Below, one piece after another: positions 18,501 through 26,453 of a stretch of 64,000 nt of DNA. Position 1 is the first letter of the stretch. Each line of letters begins with the position of its first letter. Under the pieces are notes generated by a model. The model did no database searches and was not told the DNA's origin. It saw nothing but the letters and a program-made list of their open reading frames with translations. Location of the stretch: assembly GCA_947630845.1 (NCBI GenBank), contig CANRJB010000008.1, positions 25,497 to 89,496 of the forward strand, written 5' to 3'. This DNA comes from an uncultured Clostridia bacterium. Its GTDB lineage: Bacteria > Bacillota > Clostridia > Oscillospirales > Ruminococcaceae. Position numbers and translations under genes: made by a program.

Positions 18501-20166
18501 ATCCCACTTCTTCTGGCTTTGTATACTTTTTCAGAAATTCATCCATCGTGATGGGCTTGGAATAATAATAGCCTTGAAAACTGCTGACACGGAACTGCTT
18601 GAGACAGTCACGCATCTGTGACGTTTCCACGCCTTCCACACAGACTTCAGCAGAATAGGCATCTGCTAAGTTGGAAATGAACTGTACTGTACTCTGGTCG
18701 GACTTGCTCCGCTCTACATCCTTGACATATTCCCGGTCGATCTTGATGGTATCCACCGGCACTTCACGAAGGATGCCCAGAGAAGAAAACCCTGTACCAA
18801 AGTCATCGAGTGCGACCTTGATGCCATTTTCCCGGAAAAGTTTGAACATGTTTTTCAGCAGGGAGATATCGAGTATCTTACAGCGTTCCGTGATCTCAAG
18901 GCAGAGATTATGCGGCGGAAAACCAGTCTCACGGAGCATCTGGAGTACTTCTTCCACGAAGGTGTTGGTTTCAAGCTGCTCATAGGAGAGGTTGACATTC
19001 ATGACCAGATCGGGATAGAATTGCAGCAGCCGCTTGCCCTCCTCCATCGCCCGGCGCAAGATCCATCTGCCAAGCTCCGGAAAGAGTGCATCCTGCTCCA
19101 ATACCGGAATGAACTGGACGGGCGGCACTGTTCCATAGGATTCATCCTTCCAGCGGATGAGGGCTTCCATGCCTTTCAGCTCTTCTGTATTGGCATCCAT
19201 GATGGGCTGATAGCAGAGGAAAAATCCCCTGCAATTTTCAGCGACACTGTTGCGGATGACATTGAGTTTTTCAATATGGAGGCGGTTATCCTCCGTCAGG
19301 GCATTGGCAAAGATGACAGCATCGCCCAGTTTCCGGTTTTTGGATTCATAGTAGGCATATTTCAGGCAGCAGTAGATGGTTTCCGTGCTGATGTCAAAGC
19401 TGTCCATCTTGACGATACCGGCATTGAGCGGCAGACTGAGCCGTTCGCTGTCAACATGGAAATCATGCGCTGCTTTCCTCTGGATATTCTGGTAGACCTC
19501 TTTCATCTTTTCGGCAGTGAGTGAATGAGAGATCACAGCAAACTTTGTGCCGTCCATCCGGTAGACAGCACCGAGATTGGAAAATTCTGTATGTAAGAAA
19601 TTGCCCAATGTACGCAGGACACTATTGCCAAAGGTATAGCCGTAGATATCATTGACATTCGAGAAGTTGTTCGGACCGATGAGCATGATACAGCCTTCCT
19701 CCTGCTTCCAGAACAACGCTTTCAGATCTTCAAAAAACCCGTACAGACTGCGCAGTCCTGTAACGGTATCCATATAGCTGTGTATACTATGGTTCTGGAT
19801 CGCACCGGCAAAAAATTCCGGTTCGCCGTTGGCATCCCGGACGACGACACCCCTGCACGTACACACAACATAGTTGCCGTCCTTAGCAAGTGCCCGGTAC
19901 TGCATATCATGGCTGCTCTCCGCTCCGGAGAAGATATTTTCAATGCTTTTGCTATAACTTTCCCTATCCTCGGGATGAACATGTTCCGCCCAGATATCTC
20001 CTGCGGCATACATATAAATTCCGGGCAGATCGAAATAATCAACGGCACTTTGTGACCAGCGTGACAGATCGTCATGCAAATCGCAGACATAGACATATTT
20101 TCCTTCTGCAATAATGGAGAATGCCTCAAAGATATTATCCAACCGTTGTTTTCTGTCCTGATTCAT
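18499..20166 (-). CDS. PAS-GGDEF(degenerate)-EAL cyclic-di-GMP phosphodiesterase
   Basis: A 555-residue cytoplasmic signalling protein. Residues about 20-130 resemble a PAS sensor, about 130-295 a GGDEF domain, and about 300-550 an EAL domain. The GGDEF signature is replaced by MDGTKF, so cyclase activity is unlikely. The EAL domain keeps MEALIRW, the NVNLS and LEITER metal-binding strands, DDFGTG, and KIDREYV, so c-di-GMP hydrolysis is likely. GGAGGTG precedes the ATG. Single-gene unit with a promoter at 20235-20263. Confidence 0.9.
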   Translation of the reverse strand: MNQDRKQRLDNIFEAFSIIAEGKYVYVCDLHDDLSRWSQSAVDYFDLPGIYMYAAGDIWAEHVHPEDRESYSKSIENIFSGAESSHDMQYRALAKDGNYVVCTCRGVVVRDANGEPEFFAGAIQNHSIHSYMDTVTGLRSLYGFFEDLKALFWKQEEGCIMLIGPNNFSNVNDIYGYTFGNSVLRTLGNFLHTEFSNLGAVYRMDGTKFAVISHSLTAEKMKEVYQNIQRKAAHDFHVDSERLSLPLNAGIVKMDSFDISTETIYCCLKYAYYESKNRKLGDAVIFANALTEDNRLHIEKLNVIRNSVAENCRGFFLCYQPIMDANTEELKGMEALIRWKDESYGTVPPVQFIPVLEQDALFPELGRWILRRAMEEGKRLLQFYPDLVMNVNLSYEQLETNTFVEEVLQMLRETGFPPHNLCLEITERCKILDISLLKNMFKLFRENGIKVALDDFGTGFSSLGILREVPVDTIKIDREYVKDVERSKSDQSTVQFISNLADAYSAEVCVEGVETSQMRDCLKQFRVSSFQGYYYSKPITMDEFLKKYTKPEEVG

Positions 20167-20234
20167 ACCTGTTCACCTCCATCTGTAATAATTCTATGCT
20201 GCTCACGTGAAGTTACAAAAATAGCATTTATTCT

Positions 20235-20263
20235 ATTGTAGCACATTTTGCTATAAAAGTCAA
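20235..20263 (-). promoter_or_regulatory. SigA-type promoter of the EAL gene
   Basis: On the reverse strand TTGACT, 17-nt spacer ending TGTGC, TACAAT. Confidence 0.75.
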
Positions 20264-20357
20264 TGTATTTTTATATATTTCAAAAAAAATTTTACCTTAA
20301 TTCACAAAAAATTTCGTGACACTTTCACAGCACAGATCAAATTGGCAAACATTGCCA

Positions 20358-20405
<48 letters not shown>

Positions 20406-20582
20406 AATTATGAACGATATTTTTGTGCATAATCACGAATTTTTCAAAAAACTGTCAGGATTCGGGCTTTCAATGTGTATTAGAGAATAGGGACCCCCAA
20501 AAAGCGCAGAGAAAATGCATAATGGGTCTTGCTATGCTCTCGTGTCCGCTGCGGAGCATGACAAAGGAAAGGTGGGATAACA

Positions 20583-21122
20583 ATGCTGTCGTCCATCAAC
20601 GAAACGGAATCAGATGCCTACGATCTCAAAGCCCGGAAGATCCGGATGACCGGCATCGGCTTTGCAATAGTGGACAAGTACAAAGATCTTGTCTACCGCA
20701 CCGCATTGACCATTACCGGCAATACGTGCGATGCAGAGGATGTCATGCAGGAGGTGTTTTTCAAATATTTCCGTGCGCATCCACAGTTTGATTCCGATGC
20801 ACATGAGCGTTCGTGGATCGTATCCGTAACGCTCAATACCGGGAAAAATCTCATACGCAGTCCGTGGTACCGGAATCGTGCCGATGTAGATCCGGAGGAG
20901 ATCCCCAATGAGAAAACGCATGCAGAACAGAAGTCACCTGTGCTGAATGCCGTGCTGTCACTGCCGGAGAAATATCGTGTCGCCATCTATCTGCATTATT
21001 ATGAGGGTTACAGCATCCGTGAGATCGCCGTGATGACGAAAAAAACGGAAGCCGCAACCGCACAGTATCTTGCAAGAGGAAGAGCAAAGCTGAGAAAAAA
21101 ACTGGGAGGTGTGGAATCATGA
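20583..21122 (+). CDS. ECF-type RNA polymerase sigma factor (second)
   Basis: A 179-residue sigma factor with region 2 (TALTITGNTCDAEDVMQEVFFKYF) and region 4 (LPEKYRVAIYLHYYEGYSIREIAVMTKKTEAATAQYLARGRAKL). About 25 extra N-terminal residues precede region 2; later starts exist, but GGAAAGGTGGG lies before ATG 20583. It is coupled by ATGA to a small membrane protein that is probably its anti-sigma factor. No close sequence relation to the 13636 sigma factor beyond the family is obvious. Confidence 0.88.
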   Translation: MLSSINETESDAYDLKARKIRMTGIGFAIVDKYKDLVYRTALTITGNTCDAEDVMQEVFFKYFRAHPQFDSDAHERSWIVSVTLNTGKNLIRSPWYRNRADVDPEEIPNEKTHAEQKSPVLNAVLSLPEKYRVAIYLHYYEGYSIREIAVMTKKTEAATAQYLARGRAKLRKKLGGVES

Positions 21123-21448
21123 GTCTGCATAAAGAGATCAGGGATGCCTACGATCAGGTGCATGCACCCGATGCAGTTGTAGAGCGCATGAAACAGGAGC
21201 TGTATCAAAAAGGCTTTCATGAAGATGCTGAAGAGGTGACATGGCAGGTGTCCGAAGCACCTCGTCTGCACATCGGACGGTATGCGGCATATGTGGCAGC
21301 TGTACTGACGCTTACCGTTGGCTGCGGCATGGCTGTCTGGGGGTTGAACAAGGCGGAACTCAAACCCGGAAAAAACGTGAACAGCAGCTACATTGTGACC
21401 GATACTACAGAGGCAGCCACGGAGGAATATGCGGAAAATCTTTCCTGA
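21119..21448 (+). CDS. Small membrane protein, probable anti-sigma factor
   Basis: A 109-residue protein: about 55 N-terminal residues that are charged and likely cytoplasmic, one transmembrane helix at about 57-75, and a short Thr/Glu-rich outer tail. Position, overlap with the sigma gene and topology suggest an anti-sigma role; no zinc-binding motif is present. Followed by a structured region and a small Asn/Ser-rich ORF that may be co-transcribed. Confidence 0.65.
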   Translation: MSLHKEIRDAYDQVHAPDAVVERMKQELYQKGFHEDAEEVTWQVSEAPRLHIGRYAAYVAAVLTLTVGCGMAVWGLNKAELKPGKNVNSSYIVTDTTEAATEEYAENLS

Positions 21449-21487
21449 TGGAATAAAATTGCAGAAACAGGACATACTCACATCAGC

Positions 21488-21554
21488 GGAGCAGCCTGCT
21501 CCGACGGTATATCACTGGGGATACCGCACGCCCGGATATGCCGGGTCTGTGCGG
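21488..21554 (+). ncRNA. Three consecutive hairpins leading the small ORF
   Basis: Hairpin 1: GGAGCAG-C-CTGCTCC (21488-21502). Hairpin 2: GGTAT pairs with ATACC (21506-21525). Hairpin 3: CCGCAC and CCCGG pair with CCGGG and GTGCGG (21524-21554); hairpins 2 and 3 share two bases and could compete. They end 7 nt before the ribosome binding site of the ORF at 21572. Function unknown. Confidence 0.5.
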
Positions 21555-21571
21555 AGAATGAGGTGAATGTC

Positions 21572-21709
21572 ATGAGCAAGAACAACTCCAGCAACAAGCG
21601 TCAGGAAAGCTCCAACAATTCTTCTAACAATTCCAGCAACAATTCTAACAATCACTCCAATAACGCCAACGATTCCAACAGCGATTCGAGCGACCCGTGC
21701 TGCGATTAG
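21572..21709 (+). CDS. Small Asn/Ser-rich protein with C-terminal CCD
   Basis: A 45-residue ORF beginning MSKNNSSNKRQESS. Residues 5-40 are almost only Asn and Ser, with the DNA showing repeated AAC TCC-like units, and the protein ends DSSDPCCD. A ribosome binding site AGGTG lies 6 nt upstream, three hairpins precede it, and a strong terminator follows 7 bp after the stop, which together support a real gene. No signal peptide or known domain. It could be a small structural or spore-associated protein, or a peptide precursor; none of these is shown. Confidence 0.55.
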   Translation: MSKNNSSNKRQESSNNSSNNSSNNSNNHSNNANDSNSDSSDPCCD

Positions 21710-21715
21710 CACAAC

Positions 21716-21755
21716 GCAAAATCCCCTTGCCACCGGGCAGGGGGATTTTGCTTTT
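21716..21755. terminator. Strong rho-independent terminator
   Basis: GCAAAATCCCC pairs with GGGGATTTTGC around a GC-rich inner stem, followed by TTTT. It closes the sigma / anti-sigma / small ORF unit and can serve the convergent GH13 gene. Confidence 0.9.
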
Positions 21756-21788
21756 ATGAAAGGTGTTAGTATGGAGAAAGCGATTTTA

Positions 21789-23378
21789 TCAGTCGTCGAG
21801 CAGAGTAAAGCGGTAGGTATCGCCGACCTTATCCATGAACATGGTCTTGGGGCGTACCCAGACGGTACCATCCGTATCACTGCGGTAGACGACCATTTCC
21901 TCAAGCGTTTCACTGTGTGTTGCCACGCCGAGTACTGTGTAATTCCTGCCCTTGAAATGACGGTAATGCTGCCCCTCGCAGACTTCTCTGGGCTGCTCCT
22001 GCGGCACTTCCTTCTGTTCGGGCTGTATATTGACGATATCGTCGTTGACGATGATCATTGACGAGAACGGCTCCATATGGATGAAAGCATTGCCGCCTTC
22101 CACCCTTACGCTGCTGCCGCCAAGTACATCCACCAGCGCACCGTAATGCGTCCCGAACTGTGCGTCATAGGGCTGATCGTCAAGATTCAGGGCAACATAG
22201 ACCGTCTGCTCATTCAGCTCCTTAGCAAAAAGCATCTGCCGGTTGCGGATGATGACGGTACGATAGCTTCCGGTACGGAGCGCAGGATATGCTCTGTAGA
22301 TACGTCCGAGCTTGACGATATGCTGATAGAGTACGGTATTTTCCTCTGTATCGCCTGTGCCGAGCGTCAGGCAGGGACGGAGGTTGTCATCAGAATGATT
22401 CTCCTTACGTCCCTGAATGCCGAATTCCGAACCGTAATAAATGGATGGGATGCCGGGCATACAGTACAGGAGGGTATAAGCCGTGAACAGATACGCCGGG
22501 TTCTGCACCGTGCTTGCAAGGCGATTGACATCGTGGTTGTCCACAAAGTTATAAAGCCGGATATTCCGGTAAATGCCGCCGTTCGCACCGGACTGGCGGT
22601 TGATGGAATAGTCGATCTCAAAGAAATTCTTATCATTATGGGAGGAGTAAATCCCCTTGTAACACTCATAGTTGGTGACGGAATCGAGCATCTCCGGATT
22701 TGCCCAACGGTTATAATCGCCGTGGATGATCTCGCCCATGAGCCAGAAATCCGGATTTTTCCCCTTACAGAACGAACGGATGCGCTTGAAAAAGTTGAAG
22801 TCGATACAGTCTGCTGCATCGAAACGGATACCGTCGATCTTGAAATCATCCATCCAGTAATTGACAGCATCGAGCAGATAGTTGCAGACATCGGGATTCT
22901 GGAGATTGAGTTTGACGAGGTTATAGTGACCGTTCCATCCCTCGTACCAGAAAGGATCGCCGCAGGGAGACTGTCCGCCGAAGTTGAGATTCTGAAACCA
23001 GCTGCAATACTGTGAATTCTGACCGTTCTGCTGGATGTCAGTAAATGCCCAGAATTTCCTGCCGACATGGTTGAACACGCCGTCAAGGATGACACGGATG
23101 CCTGCCTCATGCAGCTTTTCACAGATGTTCCGGAACATTTCATTGTCGCCGAGACGGCGGTCGATCATCTTGTAGTCAATGGTATCATACCCATGCTCCA
23201 CAGATTCAAACACAGGACCGAAATAGACGGCATCCACATTCATTTCCTGAAGATGCGGGATCCAGTCCAGTACCTTTTCCAGTCGTCTGACCGGTGCGCC
23301 GCCCTCGTTATACTTGGGTGCGCCGCAGAAACCGAGCGGATAAATATGGTAAATGATTGCGTTTTCATACCAACTCAT
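21789..23378 (-). CDS. GH13 alpha-amylase-type enzyme fused to DUF1653
   Basis: A 529-residue protein without a signal peptide. The GH13 barrel holds the catalytic Asp187 (GIRFDAAD), Glu216 (LMGEIIHGD) and Asp283 (FVDNHDVNR), and the family region VILDGVFNHVG. Residues about 467-529 match DUF1653, with HYRHFKG, HSETLEEMVVYRS and VWVRPKTMF. A linker rich in Gln and Pro separates them. GH13 members of this subtype act on maltodextrins; the DUF1653 part is normally a separate small protein of unknown function. It is 24 bp downstream of an HD hydrolase gene, same operon. Confidence 0.9.
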   Translation of the reverse strand: MSWYENAIIYHIYPLGFCGAPKYNEGGAPVRRLEKVLDWIPHLQEMNVDAVYFGPVFESVEHGYDTIDYKMIDRRLGDNEMFRNICEKLHEAGIRVILDGVFNHVGRKFWAFTDIQQNGQNSQYCSWFQNLNFGGQSPCGDPFWYEGWNGHYNLVKLNLQNPDVCNYLLDAVNYWMDDFKIDGIRFDAADCIDFNFFKRIRSFCKGKNPDFWLMGEIIHGDYNRWANPEMLDSVTNYECYKGIYSSHNDKNFFEIDYSINRQSGANGGIYRNIRLYNFVDNHDVNRLASTVQNPAYLFTAYTLLYCMPGIPSIYYGSEFGIQGRKENHSDDNLRPCLTLGTGDTEENTVLYQHIVKLGRIYRAYPALRTGSYRTVIIRNRQMLFAKELNEQTVYVALNLDDQPYDAQFGTHYGALVDVLGGSSVRVEGGNAFIHMEPFSSMIIVNDDIVNIQPEQKEVPQEQPREVCEGQHYRHFKGRNYTVLGVATHSETLEEMVVYRSDTDGTVWVRPKTMFMDKVGDTYRFTLLDD

Positions 23379-23402
23379 GTAACTAACTCCTCTATGTATG
23401 AT

Positions 23403-23996
23403 TTATGCCTTAACGGGCGTGCCTTCCAGATAATAGGTCGCTTCCATGTCGGCGACATGGAGTGCAAGTGCCAGCGGAAACATCTCAAACGCTTTGCCGA
23501 TGCTGTTCCTGTCCTCACAGCCGGAGAACCCCATATGATACCGGATGGCAAATGCCTCCTCCCGGCTCAGGCGCATGTAACTGGAGATGATATAGACGGA
23601 TTTCTCGCCGTGTCCATAGGGGAGGGTATCGTTGATGGTATAGTAGGGGACTTTCTCCCAGACACCCTGTTCATTCTTGGCATTGCGGTAATCGGTCTTG
23701 TAGTAATTCAGCTTGCAGACATCGTGCAGCAATGCGACCAGTGCGACCGTCTCTTCCGTGAAGTCCATCCGGTACAGCTCCTTGGTTCTCGGACGGGAGA
23801 GGTAATCCTTCAGGCAATGGTACACATTCACGCTGTGTTCAACCAGACCACCCTCATGAGATCCATGAAACCGGGTACTGGACGGGGCAATGAAGAAATC
23901 ACTGTTCTCGCCTGTGAGGTAATCCAGAAACTGCTGCGCACCTCTGCGCTGGATGGAGTCTTGATAGAGTGCGATAAATTCTTCTTTTGCAGTCAT
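23403..23996 (-). CDS. HD domain phosphohydrolase
   Basis: A 197-residue protein with an HD metal site: GSHEGGLVEHSVNVY early and the HD pair in ALLHDVCKLN, with further His residues in IRYHMG and ALHVADMEA. Such proteins hydrolyse nucleotides or phosphoesters; related YhaM-type proteins are exonucleases, but no nucleic-acid domain is seen here. ATG 23996 fits the AGGAGG better than the ATG at 24002. First gene of the operon with the GH13-DUF1653 gene. Confidence 0.82.
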   Translation of the reverse strand: MTAKEEFIALYQDSIQRRGAQQFLDYLTGENSDFFIAPSSTRFHGSHEGGLVEHSVNVYHCLKDYLSRPRTKELYRMDFTEETVALVALLHDVCKLNYYKTDYRNAKNEQGVWEKVPYYTINDTLPYGHGEKSVYIISSYMRLSREEAFAIRYHMGFSGCEDRNSIGKAFEMFPLALALHVADMEATYYLEGTPVKA

Positions 23997-24040
23997 GGTC
24001 ATCCCTCCTCATGCGGTAAATCACGAACACATCCTTTGCT

Positions 24041-24069
24041 ATTATAGCATTTTTTGAAAAACGATGCAA
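24041..24069 (-). promoter_or_regulatory. SigA-type promoter of the HD-GH13 operon
   Basis: On the reverse strand TTGCAT, 17-nt spacer ending AATGC, TATAAT. Confidence 0.75.
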
Positions 24070-24241
24070 TAGGTATTGTGAAAAATCATTGATTCATACA
24101 GGAAAGATTGCACATTCCTGTGCATTATACACAAATCATGAAAATGGTCCTCTCCTTGTCTCCCGATGTGGAATGAAACCCATTTCCGGTGGCAACACTA
24201 CTATGGAGCCGGTTTCCGGCTCAGGAAAGGAAGTATGGGCA

Positions 24242-24571
24242 ATGAAACACAAAATGACGACACTGTCCGCACTTGCAGCACTCCTGCTGCTGACAACAGG
24301 CTGCGGCAGAAATGATACCACGACAGATAACAGCCGCCATGAAGATGGCGTTGTGGAGGATGCAAAAGATCTTGTCAGCGATGTTGCAGACGACGGGAAG
24401 GAGCTCGTCAGCGATGTTGCAAAGGGCGGCAAGGAGATTGTCAGTGATGTTGCACAGGGCGGCAGGGATATCGTCAGCGACATGACCGGCAAAGATGCCG
24501 CAGACGGCACAGATGATGGTGATTACCATGCCGGCGATAACGGCAGGGTCGATGATTCCGGGACACGATAA
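24242..24571 (+). CDS. Lipoprotein with 11-residue amphipathic repeats
   Basis: A 109-residue lipoprotein: signal peptide with lipobox LLTTGC near residue 20, then four tandem 11-residue units of the form (L/I)VSDVAxxGK(E/D), ending in an acidic tail. The repeats also show at DNA level (33-bp period, about 24370-24483). Eleven-mer repeats of this kind form amphipathic helices as in LEA-like or apolipoprotein-like proteins. ATG 24242 is chosen from the GGAAAGG upstream and the signal peptide. Function unknown. Followed by a terminator. Confidence 0.75.
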   Translation: MKHKMTTLSALAALLLLTTGCGRNDTTTDNSRHEDGVVEDAKDLVSDVADDGKELVSDVAKGGKEIVSDVAQGGRDIVSDMTGKDAADGTDDGDYHAGDNGRVDDSGTR

Positions 24572-24593
24572 CCCATTTGCATGACAGGAACTC

Positions 24594-24618
24594 AGAAACA
24601 GGATCGTTCCCTGTTTCT
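24594..24618 (+). terminator. Rho-independent terminator
   Basis: AGAAACAGG pairs with CCTGTTTCT around a 7-nt loop; a T run follows after about 11 nt. Confidence 0.7.
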
Positions 24619-24654
24619 GATACCCCTGTCTTTTTGGTTTTTTTCCGAAAATCA

Positions 24655-24683
24655 TTGACAAGGGCGATAAAGTCTGTTATAAT
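24655..24683 (+). promoter_or_regulatory. SigA-type promoter of the 24737 operon
   Basis: TTGACA at 24655-24660, 17-nt spacer, TATAAT at 24678-24683. Confidence 0.85.
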
Positions 24684-24736
24684 AGTAACAGCGCACTCGT
24701 GCGGAATTATTTTGCATCAGAAAGGAAAATCCCGAT

Positions 24737-25375
24737 ATGGAAGAAAGACAGATCGACATTACGGCGAAGAATAACAACAGCGTCAGGCTCGGACTCATCC
24801 CCGGACACTTCGCAACGAACCATTCCCATGTCAATTATTTCGTTGACATCACTACCATCAAGACCCAGTACCGTGCTGCCCGTGAGACTGCCCGTGAACT
24901 GGCAAAACTCTATGCTCATAACAAGAACATCGACACCATCCTCTGCTTTGAGGGGACGGAGATGATCGGTGCATTCCTTGCCCGTGACCTCTGTCTGCAT
25001 GGCAGCGGTATGAAGGGCGGCGAGGATATCGCTGTCATCACACCCGAAACGAATATGAACAATCAGATGATCTTCCGTGACAATCTCCAGAAACATATTT
25101 ATAATAAGGACATCCTCCTGCTTATGTCCACTGTTTCTACCGGCAAATCGATCACACGCTGCGTGGAGTGCCTGAAATACTATTCCGGCAGGCTTGCAGG
25201 TGTGGCAGCCGTATTCAGTGCCATCAACGAGTTTAACGGCATAGTAATCGATTCCGTATTCCATCAGGACGATCTTCCGGAATATAAGACTGCCTCTGCT
25301 GCGGAGTGTCCGCTCTGCGCAAGCGGCGTGAAGGTCGATGCCATCGTCAATAGCTTCGGCTACTCCAAGATCTGA
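24737..25375 (+). CDS. Phosphoribosyltransferase-fold protein
   Basis: A 212-residue protein that resembles orotate phosphoribosyltransferase-like proteins of Clostridia. The segment DILLLMSTVSTGKSITRCVE has the position and shape of a PRPP-binding loop, but the usual acidic pair is replaced by MS, so catalysis is doubtful. Near the C-terminus, AECPLCASG looks like half of a zinc-binding knuckle. Its stop overlaps the start of the rhomboid gene (ATGA). Function unknown. Confidence 0.65.
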   Translation: MEERQIDITAKNNNSVRLGLIPGHFATNHSHVNYFVDITTIKTQYRAARETARELAKLYAHNKNIDTILCFEGTEMIGAFLARDLCLHGSGMKGGEDIAVITPETNMNNQMIFRDNLQKHIYNKDILLLMSTVSTGKSITRCVECLKYYSGRLAGVAAVFSAINEFNGIVIDSVFHQDDLPEYKTASAAECPLCASGVKVDAIVNSFGYSKI

Positions 25376-25950
25376 TGAAACTGCCGAAAATCGAAATGAA
25401 TGCGCCGGTCATCGTCAGCTTTACTGTACTGTCGTTCATCGTCATGATGTTCAGCTATGCAACAGGCGGCGCATCCACGACATCTCTCTTTGCCTGCTAC
25501 CGCACCTCCACAACAGACCCGATGATGTATGTGCGGACACTCACCTATGTGTTCGGACACACGGACATCAACCACTATTTCAGCAACTTTTCCATGATCG
25601 CCCTGCTCGGTCCGATGCTGGAGGAAAAGTATGGCAGTAAACGCCTTGTAATGATGATGGCGGTCACAGCAGTTGTCGGAGGGGCTGCCAATCTGCTTCT
25701 CACAACAAATGCGCTTGTGGGAGCAAGCGGCATTGTGTTCCTGTTCATCGTGCTATGTTCATGTACCTCTGTAAGCAGCGGCAAGATCCCGCTGACGCTG
25801 ATCATCGTGGTCGTGATCTACATAGGACAGGAGATCGTCAATGGTGTCGCAAAAACCGACAATGTGTCACAGCTCACCCATATTTTAGGAGGACTGTGCG
25901 GTATCGGATTCGGAGTGTACTACCTCTGGAATCCGCCAAAGAATGCATGA
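25375..25950 (+). CDS. Rhomboid family intramembrane serine protease
   Basis: A 191-residue membrane protein with about six hydrophobic segments. The catalytic Ser lies in GASGIVF and the catalytic His in THILGG, with the supporting HxxxN-like NHYFSNF in the second segment. Rhomboids cleave membrane-spanning substrates within the bilayer; the substrate is not known. It overlaps the PRTase-like gene, suggesting shared expression, and is followed at once by a terminator. Confidence 0.9.
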   Translation: MKLPKIEMNAPVIVSFTVLSFIVMMFSYATGGASTTSLFACYRTSTTDPMMYVRTLTYVFGHTDINHYFSNFSMIALLGPMLEEKYGSKRLVMMMAVTAVVGGAANLLLTTNALVGASGIVFLFIVLCSCTSVSSGKIPLTLIIVVVIYIGQEIVNGVAKTDNVSQLTHILGGLCGIGFGVYYLWNPPKNA

Positions 25951-25981
25951 AAAACTGCTCCGCTTGGTCGGAGCAGTTTTT
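25950..25981 (+). terminator. Rho-independent terminator
   Basis: AAAAACTGCTCCG pairs with CGGAGCAGTTTTT immediately after the rhomboid gene. Confidence 0.9.
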
Positions 25982-26016
25982 GCATTCTCGTGTCACGTTC
26001 TGATGCGTTCGTCCGT

Positions 26017-26080
26017 CTGATACGAATCCCTGCTGCACCATCTGTCATTTCCTGCCAATTTTAACGCTGCTTTCAGCCGC
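26017..26080. repeat. Dispersed repeats, family C copy 1 and family B copy 2
   Basis: CTGATACGAATCCCTGCTGC at 26017-26036 matches 61504-61523 exactly and 40933-40947 in part. TTAACGCTGCTTTCAGC at 26061-26077 matches 39932 and 46653. Both lie in a gap with no gene. Confidence 0.65.
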
Positions 26081-26115
26081 TTCATGCAGTCTCATAAACA
26101 GATCTGAAAAAACAC

Positions 26116-26144
26116 TTGCAGTTTCCGATGTTCTGTGCTATAAT
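26116..26144 (+). promoter_or_regulatory. SigA-type promoter of the 26178 operon
   Basis: TTGCAG at 26116-26121, 17-nt spacer ending CTGTGC, TATAAT at 26139-26144. Confidence 0.8.
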
Positions 26145-26177
26145 ATAGTAAAAGAATGCCGGAAAGGGGGCTTTACC

Positions 26178-26444
26178 GTGATCAGAGTCACTGTAAAGGG
26201 CGGCACACTGCCGCAGGAGGAAATTGATGCCTACATATACTACACCAAAAAACGGTTCGGGACAAGAATCCCCAACGATCTGGAAATCATTTTAGAGGTG
26301 GACGGAGAGTATGTCAATCTCTGCTATGATCCGCCGTTCCGTTTTGAAGTGTTCAGAGGGACAGACTACCTTGTCAACGATGCCGAAAAGCTCAATGCTT
26401 CCAAGTTTGCTGAGCTGCAAGACAAAGTGCCGAACAGCATCTGA
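26178..26444 (+). CDS. Small conserved-looking protein of unknown function
   Basis: An 88-residue soluble protein with a GTG start at 26178, supported by GGAAAGGGGG seven nt upstream and a near-consensus promoter. It mixes short beta strands and charged helices (LPQEEIDAYIYYTKKRF, LNASKFAELQDKV). No family was recognised. Nine nt separate its stop from the DUF389 gene, so it is probably co-transcribed with it. Confidence 0.7.
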   Translation: MIRVTVKGGTLPQEEIDAYIYYTKKRFGTRIPNDLEIILEVDGEYVNLCYDPPFRFEVFRGTDYLVNDAEKLNASKFAELQDKVPNSI

Positions 26445-26453
26445 GGTGATACT

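Noticed and set aside
22077..24047. Forward open frames of 312 and 326 codons opposite the GH13 and HD genes
   Set aside because: They mirror the codon positions of the reverse-strand genes and contain no recognisable domain.
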